Numbered from the stretch's first letter, positions 53,837-63,337 are shown. The stretch is 64,000 bases of DNA from Chloroflexota bacterium (GCA_029782225.1 JAKOVF010000329.1:1-64000), one strand, 5' to 3'. A program made the numbers and translations. Notes: a model not told the origin generated them from the letters alone.

Positions 53837-54691
53837 ATGAATGAGCGAACTACACTGGAAATTATTGCTCCCACGGTAGAGGAGGCACTTGCACAGGGGC
53901 TAGCCCAACTTGGCCTGCCCGCGGATGCCGTCTCTGTGGAAGTGTTGGATACCGGCTCAAAGGGACTCTTTGGATTGGGCGGCCGTCAGGTGCGCGTCCG
54001 TTTGACGGTCAATCCGCCGCCCGGATCTGAACCCGTTGTGGCGAAGCCGGAAAAGAAGGCCGCCCCTGTGAAGGAAAAACCTGCTTCGAAAGCAGCCCCT
54101 CGACAGGCTCCTCCCTCAAGAACCTCGCAGGATGGCGCGCCGAATCCTGCTCCCGCGGTGCAGATGGAGACAGCGCCGGTGGAGCCGCCGGTATCAATTC
54201 CGGCCACGGCAGATGTCAATGAGCCCCTGCTTGAAACGACCGAGGCGATGGTCTCCAAGCTCTTACACCATTTGGGATTCCAGGCGCAGGTCTCGGCGCA
54301 CTTTGATGAGGATAGCAGTGACGAGCGCCGCTCCATTCACGTGGATGTGCGCGGCGATGACCTGAGCGCGTTGATCGGTCGCCATGCCGAGACTTTGAAT
54401 GCCTTTCAATATGTCGCTTCGCTGATGGTCGGCAAGGAAGCTCAGCAGTGGGTGCAGCTTGTGGTGGACGTGGAAGGCTACCGCGGGCGCCGAGAGAAAC
54501 AACTCCGCCAGCTTGCACGCCGTATGGCCGAGCAGGTGACCAAGACCGGCCGCCGTGCCACCCTTGAACCCATGACCTCGAGTGAGCGGCGCGTCATTCA
54601 CCTTGAACTGCGCGGTCATCCCGCCGTGACCACGGAAAGCACCGGCGAGGAACCCTATCGCAAGGTGATGATCATTCCAAAAGATTCATAG
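53837..54691 (+). CDS. jag: KH/R3H RNA-binding protein Jag (KhpB)
   Basis: 284 aa. Jag-N domain (1-52), a long Pro/Ala-rich linker (about 55-125), then a KH domain (LSALIGRHAETLNAFQYVASLM) and an R3H domain (MTSSERRVIHLEL). Follows yidC after 9 bp as in most Bacteria. Binds RNA and influences cell division and envelope growth. Confidence 0.93.
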   Translation: MNERTTLEIIAPTVEEALAQGLAQLGLPADAVSVEVLDTGSKGLFGLGGRQVRVRLTVNPPPGSEPVVAKPEKKAAPVKEKPASKAAPRQAPPSRTSQDGAPNPAPAVQMETAPVEPPVSIPATADVNEPLLETTEAMVSKLLHHLGFQAQVSAHFDEDSSDERRSIHVDVRGDDLSALIGRHAETLNAFQYVASLMVGKEAQQWVQLVVDVEGYRGRREKQLRQLARRMAEQVTKTGRRATLEPMTSSERRVIHLELRGHPAVTTESTGEEPYRKVMIIPKDS

Positions 54692-54705
54692 GATCCGTTA
54701 CTTGT

Positions 54706-54738
54706 AGGGACGACCCTGGCGGTCGTCCCTGTTTTTAA
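54706..54738 (+). terminator. Rho-independent terminator after jag
   Basis: GGGACGACC/GGTCGTCCC stem followed by TGTTTTT. Confidence 0.85.
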
Positions 54739-54758
54739 CGTTACGTTATAATTCATCC

Positions 54759-55610
54759 ATGCTTTCCCTTGCGCCTCTTCAGCCGGTGGATTATCTCGTA
54801 GTGGGCCATGTCGCAATGGATATCACCCCGAATGGTCTGCGTCTGGGTGGAACCGTTGCCTACGCCGGGCTGACCGCGCATGCGCTGGGATTACGTGTGG
54901 GCATTGTCACTTCCCATGGCTCCAGGGCGGACCTGACGCCGTTGAATAGAATCCCCCTCATTTCGATCCCTGCAGATCACAGCACCACATTTGAAAATAT
55001 CAAAACCGAAAACGGACGCATACAGATTTTGCACCATCGGGCAGAACCGCTACGGCTGGAGCATATCCCGGACGCCTGGCGCAAAACATCGATCATCCAT
55101 CTCGCACCGATCGCGCGTGAATTGGAAACGGATCTGGCAAGCCAACTCCCGGGATCATTGATTGGCATTACCGCGCAGGGCTGGATGCGGACATGGGATG
55201 AGAATGGCCGGGTGGCCGCGACTGCCTGGAAAAACAGCGGGCAGGCCCTTCGTCAAGCGGGAGCCGTGGTATTTAGCGTGGATGATGTCAACCGCAATCT
55301 GGAGCAGGTCGAAGCGATGGCGCATCAGACGCGGCTTCTTTGTCTGACGGAGGCAGAGGCAGGTTCAGTCCTCTATTGGAACGGTGACCGCCGCCGATTC
55401 CGAGCGCCCGCGATACCGGAAGTGGACTCGACCGGCGCAGGTGACATTTTTGCGGCAGCATTTTTTGTCCGGCTTCATCACACGCGCGATCCCTGGGAGG
55501 CGGCGCGTTTTGCAACTCAACTTGCTTCGCGTTCCATCGCCCGCGTTGGATTGGAGGGAATTCCAACCCAAAAAGAGATCGAAGAAAGCCTGGTGGAGGT
55601 CTTGTCGTGA
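54759..55610 (+). CDS. PfkB-family carbohydrate kinase
   Basis: 283 aa. LRLGGTVAYAGLTAHALGLRVGIVTSHG near the start and DSTGAGDIFAAAFFVRLH near the end (catalytic Asp) are ribokinase-family signatures. The sugar or nucleoside substrate is unknown. TATAAT (54747-54752) stands 6 nt before the ATG. Its stop overlaps the parA start. Confidence 0.88.
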   Translation: MLSLAPLQPVDYLVVGHVAMDITPNGLRLGGTVAYAGLTAHALGLRVGIVTSHGSRADLTPLNRIPLISIPADHSTTFENIKTENGRIQILHHRAEPLRLEHIPDAWRKTSIIHLAPIARELETDLASQLPGSLIGITAQGWMRTWDENGRVAATAWKNSGQALRQAGAVVFSVDDVNRNLEQVEAMAHQTRLLCLTEAEAGSVLYWNGDRRRFRAPAIPEVDSTGAGDIFAAAFFVRLHHTRDPWEAARFATQLASRSIARVGLEGIPTQKEIEESLVEVLS

Positions 55611-56386
55611 CGCGTTTTTATACGCTCGTGAACCAAAAAGGCGGGGTGGGCAAGACGACAACCGCCATCAACCTTGGCGCTTATCTCGCAAGTCTGGGTC
55701 AGCACGTGCTGGTGGTTGACCTGGATCCGCAGGCTAACGCGACCTCCTGCCTGGGTGTGGACAAATCAACGGTGGCCGGGGGAACCTATGAGGCGCTGAT
55801 CAATGGTGCCCCGGCTTCTTCCTTTGTTCTGTACAATGAAAAATTGAAATTGTCGCTTTTACCTTCATCACCTGCGCTGGCTGGCGCAGAAGTGGAGCTG
55901 GTGGATGAACTCGCGCGTGAGACGCGTTTAAAACGCGCGCTCGATCCCCTCAATGGACGATATGATTACATCCTGATCGATTGTCCGCCTTCGCTCGGTC
56001 TGCTCACGGTGAATGGACTTGTCGCTGCAAAAGACGGTGTGATCGTGCCGGTGCAGTGCGAATATCTGGCGCTCGAAGGACTGGGTCAGTTGACGAACAC
56101 AATCGAGCGCGTGCGTTCGGCCCTCTTCCCCGAATTACATGTACGCGGTGTAGTGATGACCATGTTCGACCCGCGCACGAATCTTTCCAACGATGTTGTC
56201 AAAGAGGTCAACGACCATTTTCCGAATCAGGTCTTCAAGAGCGTGGTGCCGCGCAGCGTCCGTCTGGCGGAGGCGCCTTCGTATGGGCTCCCCATCTCTG
56301 CGTATGCGCCCGGCTCGGTCGGCGCGCAGGCGTATGAAGCGCTGGCAAGGGAATTGCTGAAAGGCGATGGAGTGAAAGTCAGTTAA
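55607..56386 (+). CDS. parA: Chromosome-partitioning ATPase ParA
   Basis: 259 aa with a GTG start overlapping the preceding stop (GTGA). NQKGGVGKTTTAINLGAYLA (about 8-27) is the deviant Walker A, DLDPQANATSCLG the A' box, and ILIDCPPSLGLLTVNGL the B box. Works with ParB and parS to separate chromosome origins. Confidence 0.95.
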   Translation: MTRFYTLVNQKGGVGKTTTAINLGAYLASLGQHVLVVDLDPQANATSCLGVDKSTVAGGTYEALINGAPASSFVLYNEKLKLSLLPSSPALAGAEVELVDELARETRLKRALDPLNGRYDYILIDCPPSLGLLTVNGLVAAKDGVIVPVQCEYLALEGLGQLTNTIERVRSALFPELHVRGVVMTMFDPRTNLSNDVVKEVNDHFPNQVFKSVVPRSVRLAEAPSYGLPISAYAPGSVGAQAYEALARELLKGDGVKVS

Positions 56387-56532
56387 CCACAAAGGGCACC
56401 TCGCATGTTTCTTATCGATTTGGTGAAACGTGCGGGGGCACAAAGTCACATAAAGAGGAAAGGCATTTCGCCTTAAGACTTTAATCCTTCGTGACCTTAG
56501 GGCCCTTCGTGGTGAAGAAATCAGGAGCGAGA

Positions 56533-57387
56533 ATGCCTCAACGTTCTGGACTTGGCAAAGGATTGGATGCGCTTATCCCCGGCGGCACACAGTCGGCGGT
56601 CGCTGCGAATACGGGTGGAGTTCGACAGGTCGGCGTGGATTTGATCCAGCGTAACCCGCGTCAGCCGCGCGTGCATTTCAGCGAAGAGGAACTAAGTGAA
56701 CTGGCTGCCTCCATCCGCGAGCATGGAGTGATCCAGCCTTTGATCGTCTCACCCAACACGGATGGGACCTTTGTCCTCATCGCGGGGGAGCGGCGCTGGC
56801 AGGCTGCACAAAAAGCGGGTTTGCAGAAGGTGCCGGTCGTTACCCGTCAGGCCAGCAACCAGGAATTGCTCGAGCTTGCTCTGGTCGAGAATGTCCAGCG
56901 TGCGGACCTCAACGCGCTTGAAGAAGCTGAAGCCTATCGTCAGCTTGTCGAAGAATTTGGTCTCTCTCACGAGGCCGTGGCAAAACGTGTGGGCAAGAGC
57001 CGCGTCGCTGTGACCAATACCCTGCGCCTGCTGGGTGTGGCCGAAGAGGTGAAACAGGCTCTTGTAGACGGAAAAATCACCGAGGGTCACGCGCGCGCTT
57101 TGTTGATGCTCTCAAGTCAAAAGGCTCAGGCCGCGGCTCTGCAAACTGTGATCAACCTCTCGTTGAATGTCCGCCAGACCGAGGAATTGGTGCGCAAGCG
57201 TGCCGGACAGAAGCTCATCAAGGCCAGGAAGCCGTCTCGAAATGCAGATGTGAACGACATTATCAAAAAGCTTCAGCACAGCCTCGGCACGCGAGTCTCG
57301 CTCAAACATGGCAAGGATGGCGGTAGGATGACCATCTATTATTATTCGAACGAAGAACTAAACGCCCTGCTGGAGAAACTTTTGTAA
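56533..57387 (+). CDS. parB: Chromosome-partitioning protein ParB
   Basis: 284 aa from the ATG at 56533 (CAGGAG upstream). RSGLGKGLDALIP opening, the ParB CTPase core (QRNPRQPRVHFSEEELSELAASIREHGVIQPLIV...LIAGERRWQAAQKAGL), the HTH (LSHEAVAKRVGKSRVAVTNTLRLL) and the C-terminal dimer domain. 146 bp separate it from parA. No canonical parS was spotted in this window. Confidence 0.95.
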   Translation: MPQRSGLGKGLDALIPGGTQSAVAANTGGVRQVGVDLIQRNPRQPRVHFSEEELSELAASIREHGVIQPLIVSPNTDGTFVLIAGERRWQAAQKAGLQKVPVVTRQASNQELLELALVENVQRADLNALEEAEAYRQLVEEFGLSHEAVAKRVGKSRVAVTNTLRLLGVAEEVKQALVDGKITEGHARALLMLSSQKAQAAALQTVINLSLNVRQTEELVRKRAGQKLIKARKPSRNADVNDIIKKLQHSLGTRVSLKHGKDGGRMTIYYYSNEELNALLEKLL

Positions 57388-57395
57388 TCAAATTC

Positions 57396-57533
57396 GTCCT
57401 GAGCGGAGCCGCGGGCTCTTTTCGCAGCGCAGTCGAAGGACAAGGTTTCAAGTAATTTCATTGTTCATGTAACCCTGCCCTTCGACTACGGGCTTCGCAG
57501 ATGGCGCTCAACCCTCCGCTCAGGGCGAAGGAA
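57396..57533. repeat. Double palindromic intergenic repeat, family B
   Basis: TCCTGAGCGG...GCGCAGTCGAAGGA (57397-57440) followed by CCCTTCGACTACGGGCTTCGCAG...CCGCTCAGGGCGAAGG (about 57478-57531). Two related units in opposite orientation fill the parB-amidohydrolase gap. Confidence 0.7.
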
Positions 57534-57541
57534 TGCAAATT

Positions 57542-59182
57542 ATGAAACTCCTCTATAACGCGCGTATCCATACCCAAGATCAAACGAAACCTTTTGTCTC
57601 AGCGATCCTGATCGCAGGCGATAAAGTCCTTGCCATCGGTGACAAGGAAGAGCTGTTCAGCCTCGCACATGGCCGGACGGAAAAGGTTGACATGCAGGGC
57701 CGCACTATCCTGCCCGGCCTTACTGACGCGCATTTGCATCTCCAGTATTACTCGCTCGGTCTCCAGAAAATTGGCTGCGAAACCGACACGAAAGAGGAAT
57801 GTCTGCGCCGCGTGGAAGAACGAGTGAAGAAGGCGAAACCCGAAGAATGGATTCTGGGTCATGGATGGAATCAGAACTCCTGGTTCCCCTCTCCTACCGG
57901 GGGCCCCACAGGGGTGCTTCGCGAAGGGGCTAGGGATGAGGGCGGGTCTTGGCCAACGGCCAGTGACTTGGACAGGGTCGCTCCCAACAACCCGGTCTAC
58001 CTCACCGCCAAATCGCTTCATGCGGGCTGGGCAAATACCTCCGCGCTGAAACTTGCCAATATCACGGTCAATACGCGGAACCCGAAAGACGGGCAAATCC
58101 AACGGGATGAGTCCGGGAATGCCACCGGCATCCTGCTTGAATCGGCCATGGGCCTGATGAGCGAAGTCATTCCTCAAGCCTCGCTGGAGGAACTGGCTTT
58201 GGCTATCCAAAAAGCGCAGCCAATCCTGTGGAAGATGGGCCTGACCGGTGTTCACGATTTTGACCGCCGTGATTCTTTTATGGCTTTGCAATACTTGCAC
58301 GCGCAGGGCAAACTAAAATTAAGAGTGAATAAAAACATCCCTGTCGAGAGCCTCGACCATGCGCACGAGCTTGGCCTTCGCACCGGCTTCGGCGACGACT
58401 GGCTGTGGATCGGTTCCGTCAAGGCCTTCATGGATGGTGCCCTGGGCCCGCGCACGGCTGCCATGTTCCAGCCTTATCTCAACGAGCCTGAGAATCTTGG
58501 CATCCTCAACATAGACGGCGAGGAACTCTTCGAGCAGGCGCGTCACGCGGCGGATGTGGGTCTCGCGATGACCGTCCATGCGATTGGCGACCGCGCCAAC
58601 CATGAAGTTCTCGATGCCTTCGAGCAATTACGTCACTATGAAAAGGAGAAGGGCTTGCCGCATCTTCGTCATCGCATAGAACACGTCCAGATTATCCATG
58701 CCGACGATGCTGCGCGGCTGGCTCAGCTTAATGTGATCGCCTCCATGCAGCCCATCCACGCGACCTCCGATATGCTGATGGCTGATCGTTACTGGGGCGA
58801 GCGCGCCGCTCTTTCCTACGCCTGGCGGACTCAACTGGATCACGGTGCGATGCTGGCTTTTGGATCGGATGCGCCGGTCGAGTCGCCGAATCCGTTTTTG
58901 GGGTTGCACGCCGCGGTCACGCGCAGGCGGGCAGACGGTTCTCCCTCCGCTGACGGCTGGTACCCGGAGCAAAAGCTGACCCTCGCTGAGGCGTTGTCCG
59001 CTTACACCACTGGCGCGGCCTACGCGGCCAATGCCGAGCATCGACTCGGCAGGCTTGCTCCCGGTTACCTTGCAGACCTGATTGTTCTCGAAGAGGATAT
59101 TTTCCACAGTGATCCCGCCAATCTATGGAAACTCGAATCCACTGGAACGATGATCGGTGGAGAATGGCTCTGGCAAAAATAA
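57542..59182 (+). CDS. YtcJ-like metal-dependent amidohydrolase with in-frame repeat insertion
   Basis: 546 aa. GRTILPGLTDAHLHLQYY (H-x-H near 55-65), GVHDFDRRD, MTVHAIGDRAN, RHRIEHVQII and LAFGSDAPVESPNPFLGLHAAV are the YtcJ-type amidohydrolase-3 landmarks. Between GHGWNQNSW and GGSWPTASDLDRV lies about 20 extra residues (PSPTGGPTGVLREGARDE) encoded by a palindromic repeat (57885-57942); relatives usually have only a few residues here. The frame is kept, so the enzyme is probably still made. The start at 57542 gives a GAAGGA site 10 nt upstream; an ATG at 57533 is possible. Confidence 0.85.
   Translation: MKLLYNARIHTQDQTKPFVSAILIAGDKVLAIGDKEELFSLAHGRTEKVDMQGRTILPGLTDAHLHLQYYSLGLQKIGCETDTKEECLRRVEERVKKAKPEEWILGHGWNQNSWFPSPTGGPTGVLREGARDEGGSWPTASDLDRVAPNNPVYLTAKSLHAGWANTSALKLANITVNTRNPKDGQIQRDESGNATGILLESAMGLMSEVIPQASLEELALAIQKAQPILWKMGLTGVHDFDRRDSFMALQYLHAQGKLKLRVNKNIPVESLDHAHELGLRTGFGDDWLWIGSVKAFMDGALGPRTAAMFQPYLNEPENLGILNIDGEELFEQARHAADVGLAMTVHAIGDRANHEVLDAFEQLRHYEKEKGLPHLRHRIEHVQIIHADDAARLAQLNVIASMQPIHATSDMLMADRYWGERAALSYAWRTQLDHGAMLAFGSDAPVESPNPFLGLHAAVTRRRADGSPSADGWYPEQKLTLAEALSAYTTGAAYAANAEHRLGRLAPGYLADLIVLEEDIFHSDPANLWKLESTGTMIGGEWLWQK
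57885..57942. repeat. Palindromic repeat copy inside the amidohydrolase gene
   Basis: A segment of about 58 bp with CCCCTCTCC...GGGGCCCC, CCCCT...AGGGG and GCTTCGCGAAG dyads and an end TAGGGATGAGGG, like the reverse complement of the intergenic family C repeat at 19469. Located in an active-site-flanking loop region of the gene. Confidence 0.6.
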
Positions 59183-59184
59183 CA

Positions 59185-60204
59185 ATGGCTGAAGCACCGA
59201 AACTGACCCCTGAAATTTTGATTCCCCGCCTGGGTGAATACCTTGTACAAAAGGGGATCATAAGTGAAATTGATCTGCAGAAGGCCCTGGCCTTTCAGCA
59301 GGACCAGGTAGCGGATGGCAAGAGCTATTTGCTGGGGCAGGCGCTGCTTGATTTAAAACTCATCGACCGGGAAATGCTGGATCAAATCATCACGGAACAG
59401 ATCCTGCAATTGCGGTCCGCGCTGACAGCGGCCAATCGCAGCCTCGAGCAGAGAGTCAAAGATCGCACTGCAGAGCTGAATGAAGCGCTTGAACGGCTTT
59501 CTGAACTCAGCCAGATGAAAGCCAATTTCGTTGCCAATATCTCGCATGAATTACGCACGCCGCTCACGCATGTTAAGGGTTATCTTGAACTGCTCGTTAC
59601 TCAATCGCTTGGCCCTATTACGGGTGAACAACGACACGCCCTGGAAATCAGCCAGAAAGCGGCAGCAAAATTGGAAGGTCTGATCGAAGACCTGATCATG
59701 TTCTCGCTGGCAACCCGCGGCGAGATGAGCATCAAACTGGAACCGGTGGATATCGGGCGTCTCTGCAACCTGGCAGTGAAATTTGCCACGCCCAAAGCAG
59801 ACGAACGCGGCGTCTATCTCGGTGTTGTGGACGACGGAAAAAAGCCTATGGTTCAGGCGGATTCAGAGAAGATCGGCTGGGTGCTGAATCAACTCATTGA
59901 TAATGGGATCAAGTTCACCCCGTCGGGTGGACGCGTGATCGTCTCCATCAAAGAGGAGGCGAATAACCTGATCATGATCTCTGTCGCGGATACAGGCATC
60001 GGCATCCCATCCAACCGATTGAACGAGATCTTCGAGCCGTTCCATCAGCTGGATGGATCATCCACGCGGCATTACGGCGGCACCGGCCTGGGACTGTCCC
60101 TCGTGCGCCAAATTGTCGAGGCCCACGGATCGTTATTGGATGTACAATCGGTGGAAGGTAAAGGATCGCTGTTTCGTTTTCCGTTGCTATCGGCCAACGC
60201 ATGA
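59185..60204 (+). CDS. Sensor histidine kinase with GspE_N/MshEN-like N-terminal domain
   Basis: 339 aa from the ATG at 59185 (an ATG at 59164 would overlap the amidohydrolase). Residues 15-75 (RLGEYLVQKGIISEIDLQKALAFQQ...LLGQALLDLKLIDREMLDQII) resemble the GspE/MshE N-terminal domain, which in some ATPases binds c-di-GMP. A coiled coil precedes the kinase core: H-box ISHELRTPL (H121), then N-box NQLIDNGIKF, ADTGIGIP and GGTGLGLSLV. No membrane segment, so cytoplasmic. Stop overlaps the next kinase start (ATGA). Confidence 0.88.
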   Translation: MAEAPKLTPEILIPRLGEYLVQKGIISEIDLQKALAFQQDQVADGKSYLLGQALLDLKLIDREMLDQIITEQILQLRSALTAANRSLEQRVKDRTAELNEALERLSELSQMKANFVANISHELRTPLTHVKGYLELLVTQSLGPITGEQRHALEISQKAAAKLEGLIEDLIMFSLATRGEMSIKLEPVDIGRLCNLAVKFATPKADERGVYLGVVDDGKKPMVQADSEKIGWVLNQLIDNGIKFTPSGGRVIVSIKEEANNLIMISVADTGIGIPSNRLNEIFEPFHQLDGSSTRHYGGTGLGLSLVRQIVEAHGSLLDVQSVEGKGSLFRFPLLSANA

Positions 60205-61388
60205 AAATGGATGCTCCCACTCTCACGGCTCTCAATGAACTGTTCCGGAATGTGGCTCAACAGGCGGATTGGAAGGCTGCACTGGATACGCTCTTTGTAT
60301 CGCTGCGCGGCGAATTTGTTTTCGATAATGTTGCAATCTATCTGCTTGACCCGCACAGCAAGGGGCTGGATGTGGTCTATGCACGTGCCATGGGGCGCGG
60401 CAAGACCGCCGAAGCAGACGCGGCCTGGGGCGAACTGATTGCCAGCCAGGTACTTAACTCCGGGAAGAGCATCGTGCATGAACCGACCAAGGCTCATACG
60501 GATCGTCTCATGCTTGCTTATCTCCTGGGGCTGCCCATCCATCTTGGGGGCCGATTAAGCGGGGCGCTGGTGTTTGTGCGCTTTGGCGGGCCGCCGTATT
60601 CCGAGGCGCATGTAGCTCTGGCCTCCCTGCAGGCATTCTGGACCTCATCTCTAATCGAACGGCGCGACCTGCAGGAAGCGCGCGACGAGCTCGAATCCGT
60701 GCAGCGGCAGATGCGTTTACAGGATGACTTTGTCTCCACAATTTCACACGAGCTTCGCACGCCGCTGGGTTTTATCAAAGGTTACAGCACCAGCCTGCTG
60801 CGTCAGGATACGACATGGGATCAGGATACCACCCATGAGTTTCTCAACATCATTGACGAGGAAGCCGACCGCCTCAGCCACCTGATCGAAAACATGCTGG
60901 AGTCAGCGCGGCTGCAAAGTCATACGCTGCAATTCAAGTTCTCGCCGATTCGCCTGGATGCGCTGGTGCGAGATGTAACCACGCGGGTGAAAATGCATCA
61001 ACCGGATCTGGAAGTAGAGCTGGATTTCGAAAATGTTCCGCCGATCCGCGGAGATGGGCTGCGCCTCTCCCAGGTCTTCGAGAATCTTTTCAACAATGCG
61101 TTGAAATACGCGCCCAACTCGAAAATAAGCATATCCATGCGAAATCAGGATGAGAAACTGAAGGTGGCATTTGCGGACCAGGGAGAAGGGATTCCCGAGG
61201 AGTTTATACCGTTTATCTTTGAACGTTTCTACCGGGTGCCGGGCGAAGCCGGTGTGACCGGTACGGGCCTGGGACTCTACATCTGCAACCAGATTATTCT
61301 GGCGCATCATGGTAAGATTTGGGCAGAATCGGAACTGGATAAAGGCACCACGTTTTTCATTGAGTTGCCCGTCGATGCTTTGGTCTAA
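60201..61388 (+). CDS. GAF-domain sensor histidine kinase
   Basis: 395 aa. A GAF-like domain (about 10-150, NVAIYLLDPHSKGLDVVYARAMG), a short coiled coil, then H-box ISHELRTPLGFIKGYS (H183), NLFNNALKYAP, ADQGEGIPEEFIPFIFERFYR and GTGLGLYICNQI. No membrane helices. Translationally coupled to the kinase before it and followed by an OmpR-type regulator. Confidence 0.92.
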   Translation: MKMDAPTLTALNELFRNVAQQADWKAALDTLFVSLRGEFVFDNVAIYLLDPHSKGLDVVYARAMGRGKTAEADAAWGELIASQVLNSGKSIVHEPTKAHTDRLMLAYLLGLPIHLGGRLSGALVFVRFGGPPYSEAHVALASLQAFWTSSLIERRDLQEARDELESVQRQMRLQDDFVSTISHELRTPLGFIKGYSTSLLRQDTTWDQDTTHEFLNIIDEEADRLSHLIENMLESARLQSHTLQFKFSPIRLDALVRDVTTRVKMHQPDLEVELDFENVPPIRGDGLRLSQVFENLFNNALKYAPNSKISISMRNQDEKLKVAFADQGEGIPEEFIPFIFERFYRVPGEAGVTGTGLGLYICNQIILAHHGKIWAESELDKGTTFFIELPVDALV

Positions 61389-61417
61389 TATGAGCTCATC
61401 TTTGTCAAGGAGGCAGT

Positions 61418-62113
61418 ATGTCCAAGCGCATTTTGATCGTGGACGATGAACCCCGCTACCTGCGTCTTTTGGAAGCGAACCTGCGCACGGAAGGCTACGA
61501 AGTGGTCACCGCACAGGATGGGATGCAAGCCATTGATGTCTTTTCAGCCCAGCCGATCGATCTCGTTCTACTGGATGTGATGATGCCTCGCCTGGATGGC
61601 TTTGCCACCTGCCAGCGCTTGCGCGAGTTTTCCACGGTGCCGATCGTGATCCTGACTGCCAAAGGGGAAGAACAGGATCGCGTGCGCGGCCTGGACCTGG
61701 GCGCCGATGATTATCTTGTCAAGCCGTTTTCGGCGACGGAGTTATTAGCCCGCGTACGCGCCGTCCTGCGCCGCGCCCAGCCCCCCGCGGAGACCGGGCA
61801 GGCTCGCTTCTTCACACACGATAACCTCAGGATCGACTTTGCCCGCGCGGAGGTCTGGCGTGGGGAGCAGCCGGTCTCGCTTTCCGCTACGGAATATCGT
61901 CTCCTGCTCCAGTTTGCCCATAACATCGGCAAAATACTGACCTCGGAGGATCTCCTCACGAGCGTCTGGGGGGCGGAGTATAAGAATGACAAGGAAATCC
62001 TGTGGGTGAGCATTGCCCGCTTGAGACAAAAATTGGAGGAGGACGCTCACAACCCGCATCACATTGTCACGCGTTCAGGGCTGGGATATTTGATGCCGCC
62101 CATTGAAGCGTGA
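61418..62113 (+). CDS. OmpR/PhoB-type response regulator
   Basis: 231 aa. Receiver domain with the acidic pair DDE (9-11), phospho-acceptor D53 (LVLLDVMMP), LTAK and the Lys in DDYLVKPFS; winged-helix output domain (SATEYRLLLQFAHNIGKILTSEDLLTSVWG...VSIARLRQKLEEDAHNPHHIVTRSGLGYLM). AAGGAGG precedes the ATG. Probably the partner of one or both upstream kinases and perhaps the regulator of the pilus genes that follow. Confidence 0.95.
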   Translation: MSKRILIVDDEPRYLRLLEANLRTEGYEVVTAQDGMQAIDVFSAQPIDLVLLDVMMPRLDGFATCQRLREFSTVPIVILTAKGEEQDRVRGLDLGADDYLVKPFSATELLARVRAVLRRAQPPAETGQARFFTHDNLRIDFARAEVWRGEQPVSLSATEYRLLLQFAHNIGKILTSEDLLTSVWGAEYKNDKEILWVSIARLRQKLEEDAHNPHHIVTRSGLGYLMPPIEA

Positions 62114-62169
62114 CGCTTGAGTAACCGCCCGCGTTTGGGACCATCGGTTCCAGACGCGCGGCGACAAGG

Positions 62170-63330
62170 ATGGATGCCATGACCGGGAAGAAAATCCTGA
62201 TCGTGGATTCGGATGCCGCCAGCCGCAATTTTGTTGCCCGGAGTTTGCAGGGACAGGAATATGAAACGCTGCAAGCCGGTTCCGGTAAAGAGGGCCTGAT
62301 CTTTGCCTGGCGTGACCGTCCCGATCTGATCATCGCCGACCCAACGCTGAGCGATCTGAAAGGGGAGGAACTTGCCAGCAAGCTTCGTCAGGACCCTCGT
62401 ACTGCCAATGTCCCGCTGATCGCGCTCAGCACTGACCCCAGCCTGGCGCGCATCAGGTCCTGTCAGAGCGCGGGGTTCAACGAATACATTGTAAAGTCGG
62501 GTGAAGCGGTCGCTGCTCTTAATGAAGCTGTGGCGCGTTTACTGGGATTGAGCACGGGCACTGCCAAGGAGGGTGGACTTCTACTGGTGTTCCTGAGCGC
62601 AAAGGGCGGTACGGGAGTTTCATCGCTGTGCGCGAATTTTGCAATGACCATTGCGCAAGCACAACCCGAGGCGCGCGTCGCAGTGGCAGACCTGATATTG
62701 CCAATTGGCTCGATCGCTTCGATCACCGGATATACAGGGGAACAGAACATTGTGACTGTATCCGATATGGATCCACACGAAACCACGGTGGATTTCTTTC
62801 ATCAGCAATTGACCGAGGTGGAGGACTGGAAGTTTCACCTGCTGGCGGGTTCCCCTGACCCGGAAAGCAGCAATCATCTGAAGAGCGAGCGCATCTGGGA
62901 CATTATTTCCACGCTCCGGGCCGCGTATGACTATGTGCTGGTGGATTTGGGACGGTCTCTTTCCAGAATCAGCCTGCCGCTCATCCAGAATGCGGATGTG
63001 GCCGTTCTGGTGGTCAGTGCAGATTTGAGCGCGGTGACGCTCACCAAAACTCTGTGGGATTATTTGAAGAATAAGGCAGTGAATGCCACCTCCATTTATC
63101 CGATCCTGAACCGCGCGGTGGGCATCGAAGGGTTGACCAAACCTGAAGCCGAGGCCATCCTTGGATTTGAGATCAGGACTGCCATGCCCTATCTCGGCAG
63201 CAATTTTACAGTGGCGAATAATCAGCATTTGCCTTTCTCTTTGAAATTCCCCAAAGATACGGCGGTCATTGTTTTCAGAGATATTGCGCGTGAAATGGTG
63301 GATCTGGCACGTCGCCTGCGCACAGCATGA
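62170..63330 (+). CDS. CpaE/TadZ-like pilus assembly protein
   Basis: 386 aa. An N-terminal receiver-like domain (about 8-127, with D57 in the acceptor position) is fused to a MinD-like ATPase domain (about 137-380). Its Walker A reads KGGTGVSS (145-152), in which the catalytic-site Gly-Lys is Gly-Val; loss of this Lys is common in TadZ/CpaE. TadZ marks the site of Tad pilus assembly at the pole. Followed by a CpaF gene, which supports the call. Confidence 0.88.
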   Translation: MDAMTGKKILIVDSDAASRNFVARSLQGQEYETLQAGSGKEGLIFAWRDRPDLIIADPTLSDLKGEELASKLRQDPRTANVPLIALSTDPSLARIRSCQSAGFNEYIVKSGEAVAALNEAVARLLGLSTGTAKEGGLLLVFLSAKGGTGVSSLCANFAMTIAQAQPEARVAVADLILPIGSIASITGYTGEQNIVTVSDMDPHETTVDFFHQQLTEVEDWKFHLLAGSPDPESSNHLKSERIWDIISTLRAAYDYVLVDLGRSLSRISLPLIQNADVAVLVVSADLSAVTLTKTLWDYLKNKAVNATSIYPILNRAVGIEGLTKPEAEAILGFEIRTAMPYLGSNFTVANNQHLPFSLKFPKDTAVIVFRDIAREMVDLARRLRTA

Positions 63331-63337
63331 ATTCGGT

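Noticed and set aside
56387-56532. A parS site near parAB (TTGGTGAAACGTG at about 56418)
   Set aside because: Only part of the TGTTTCACGTGAAACA palindrome is matched and the dyad is broken; no good parS was seen by eye in the window.
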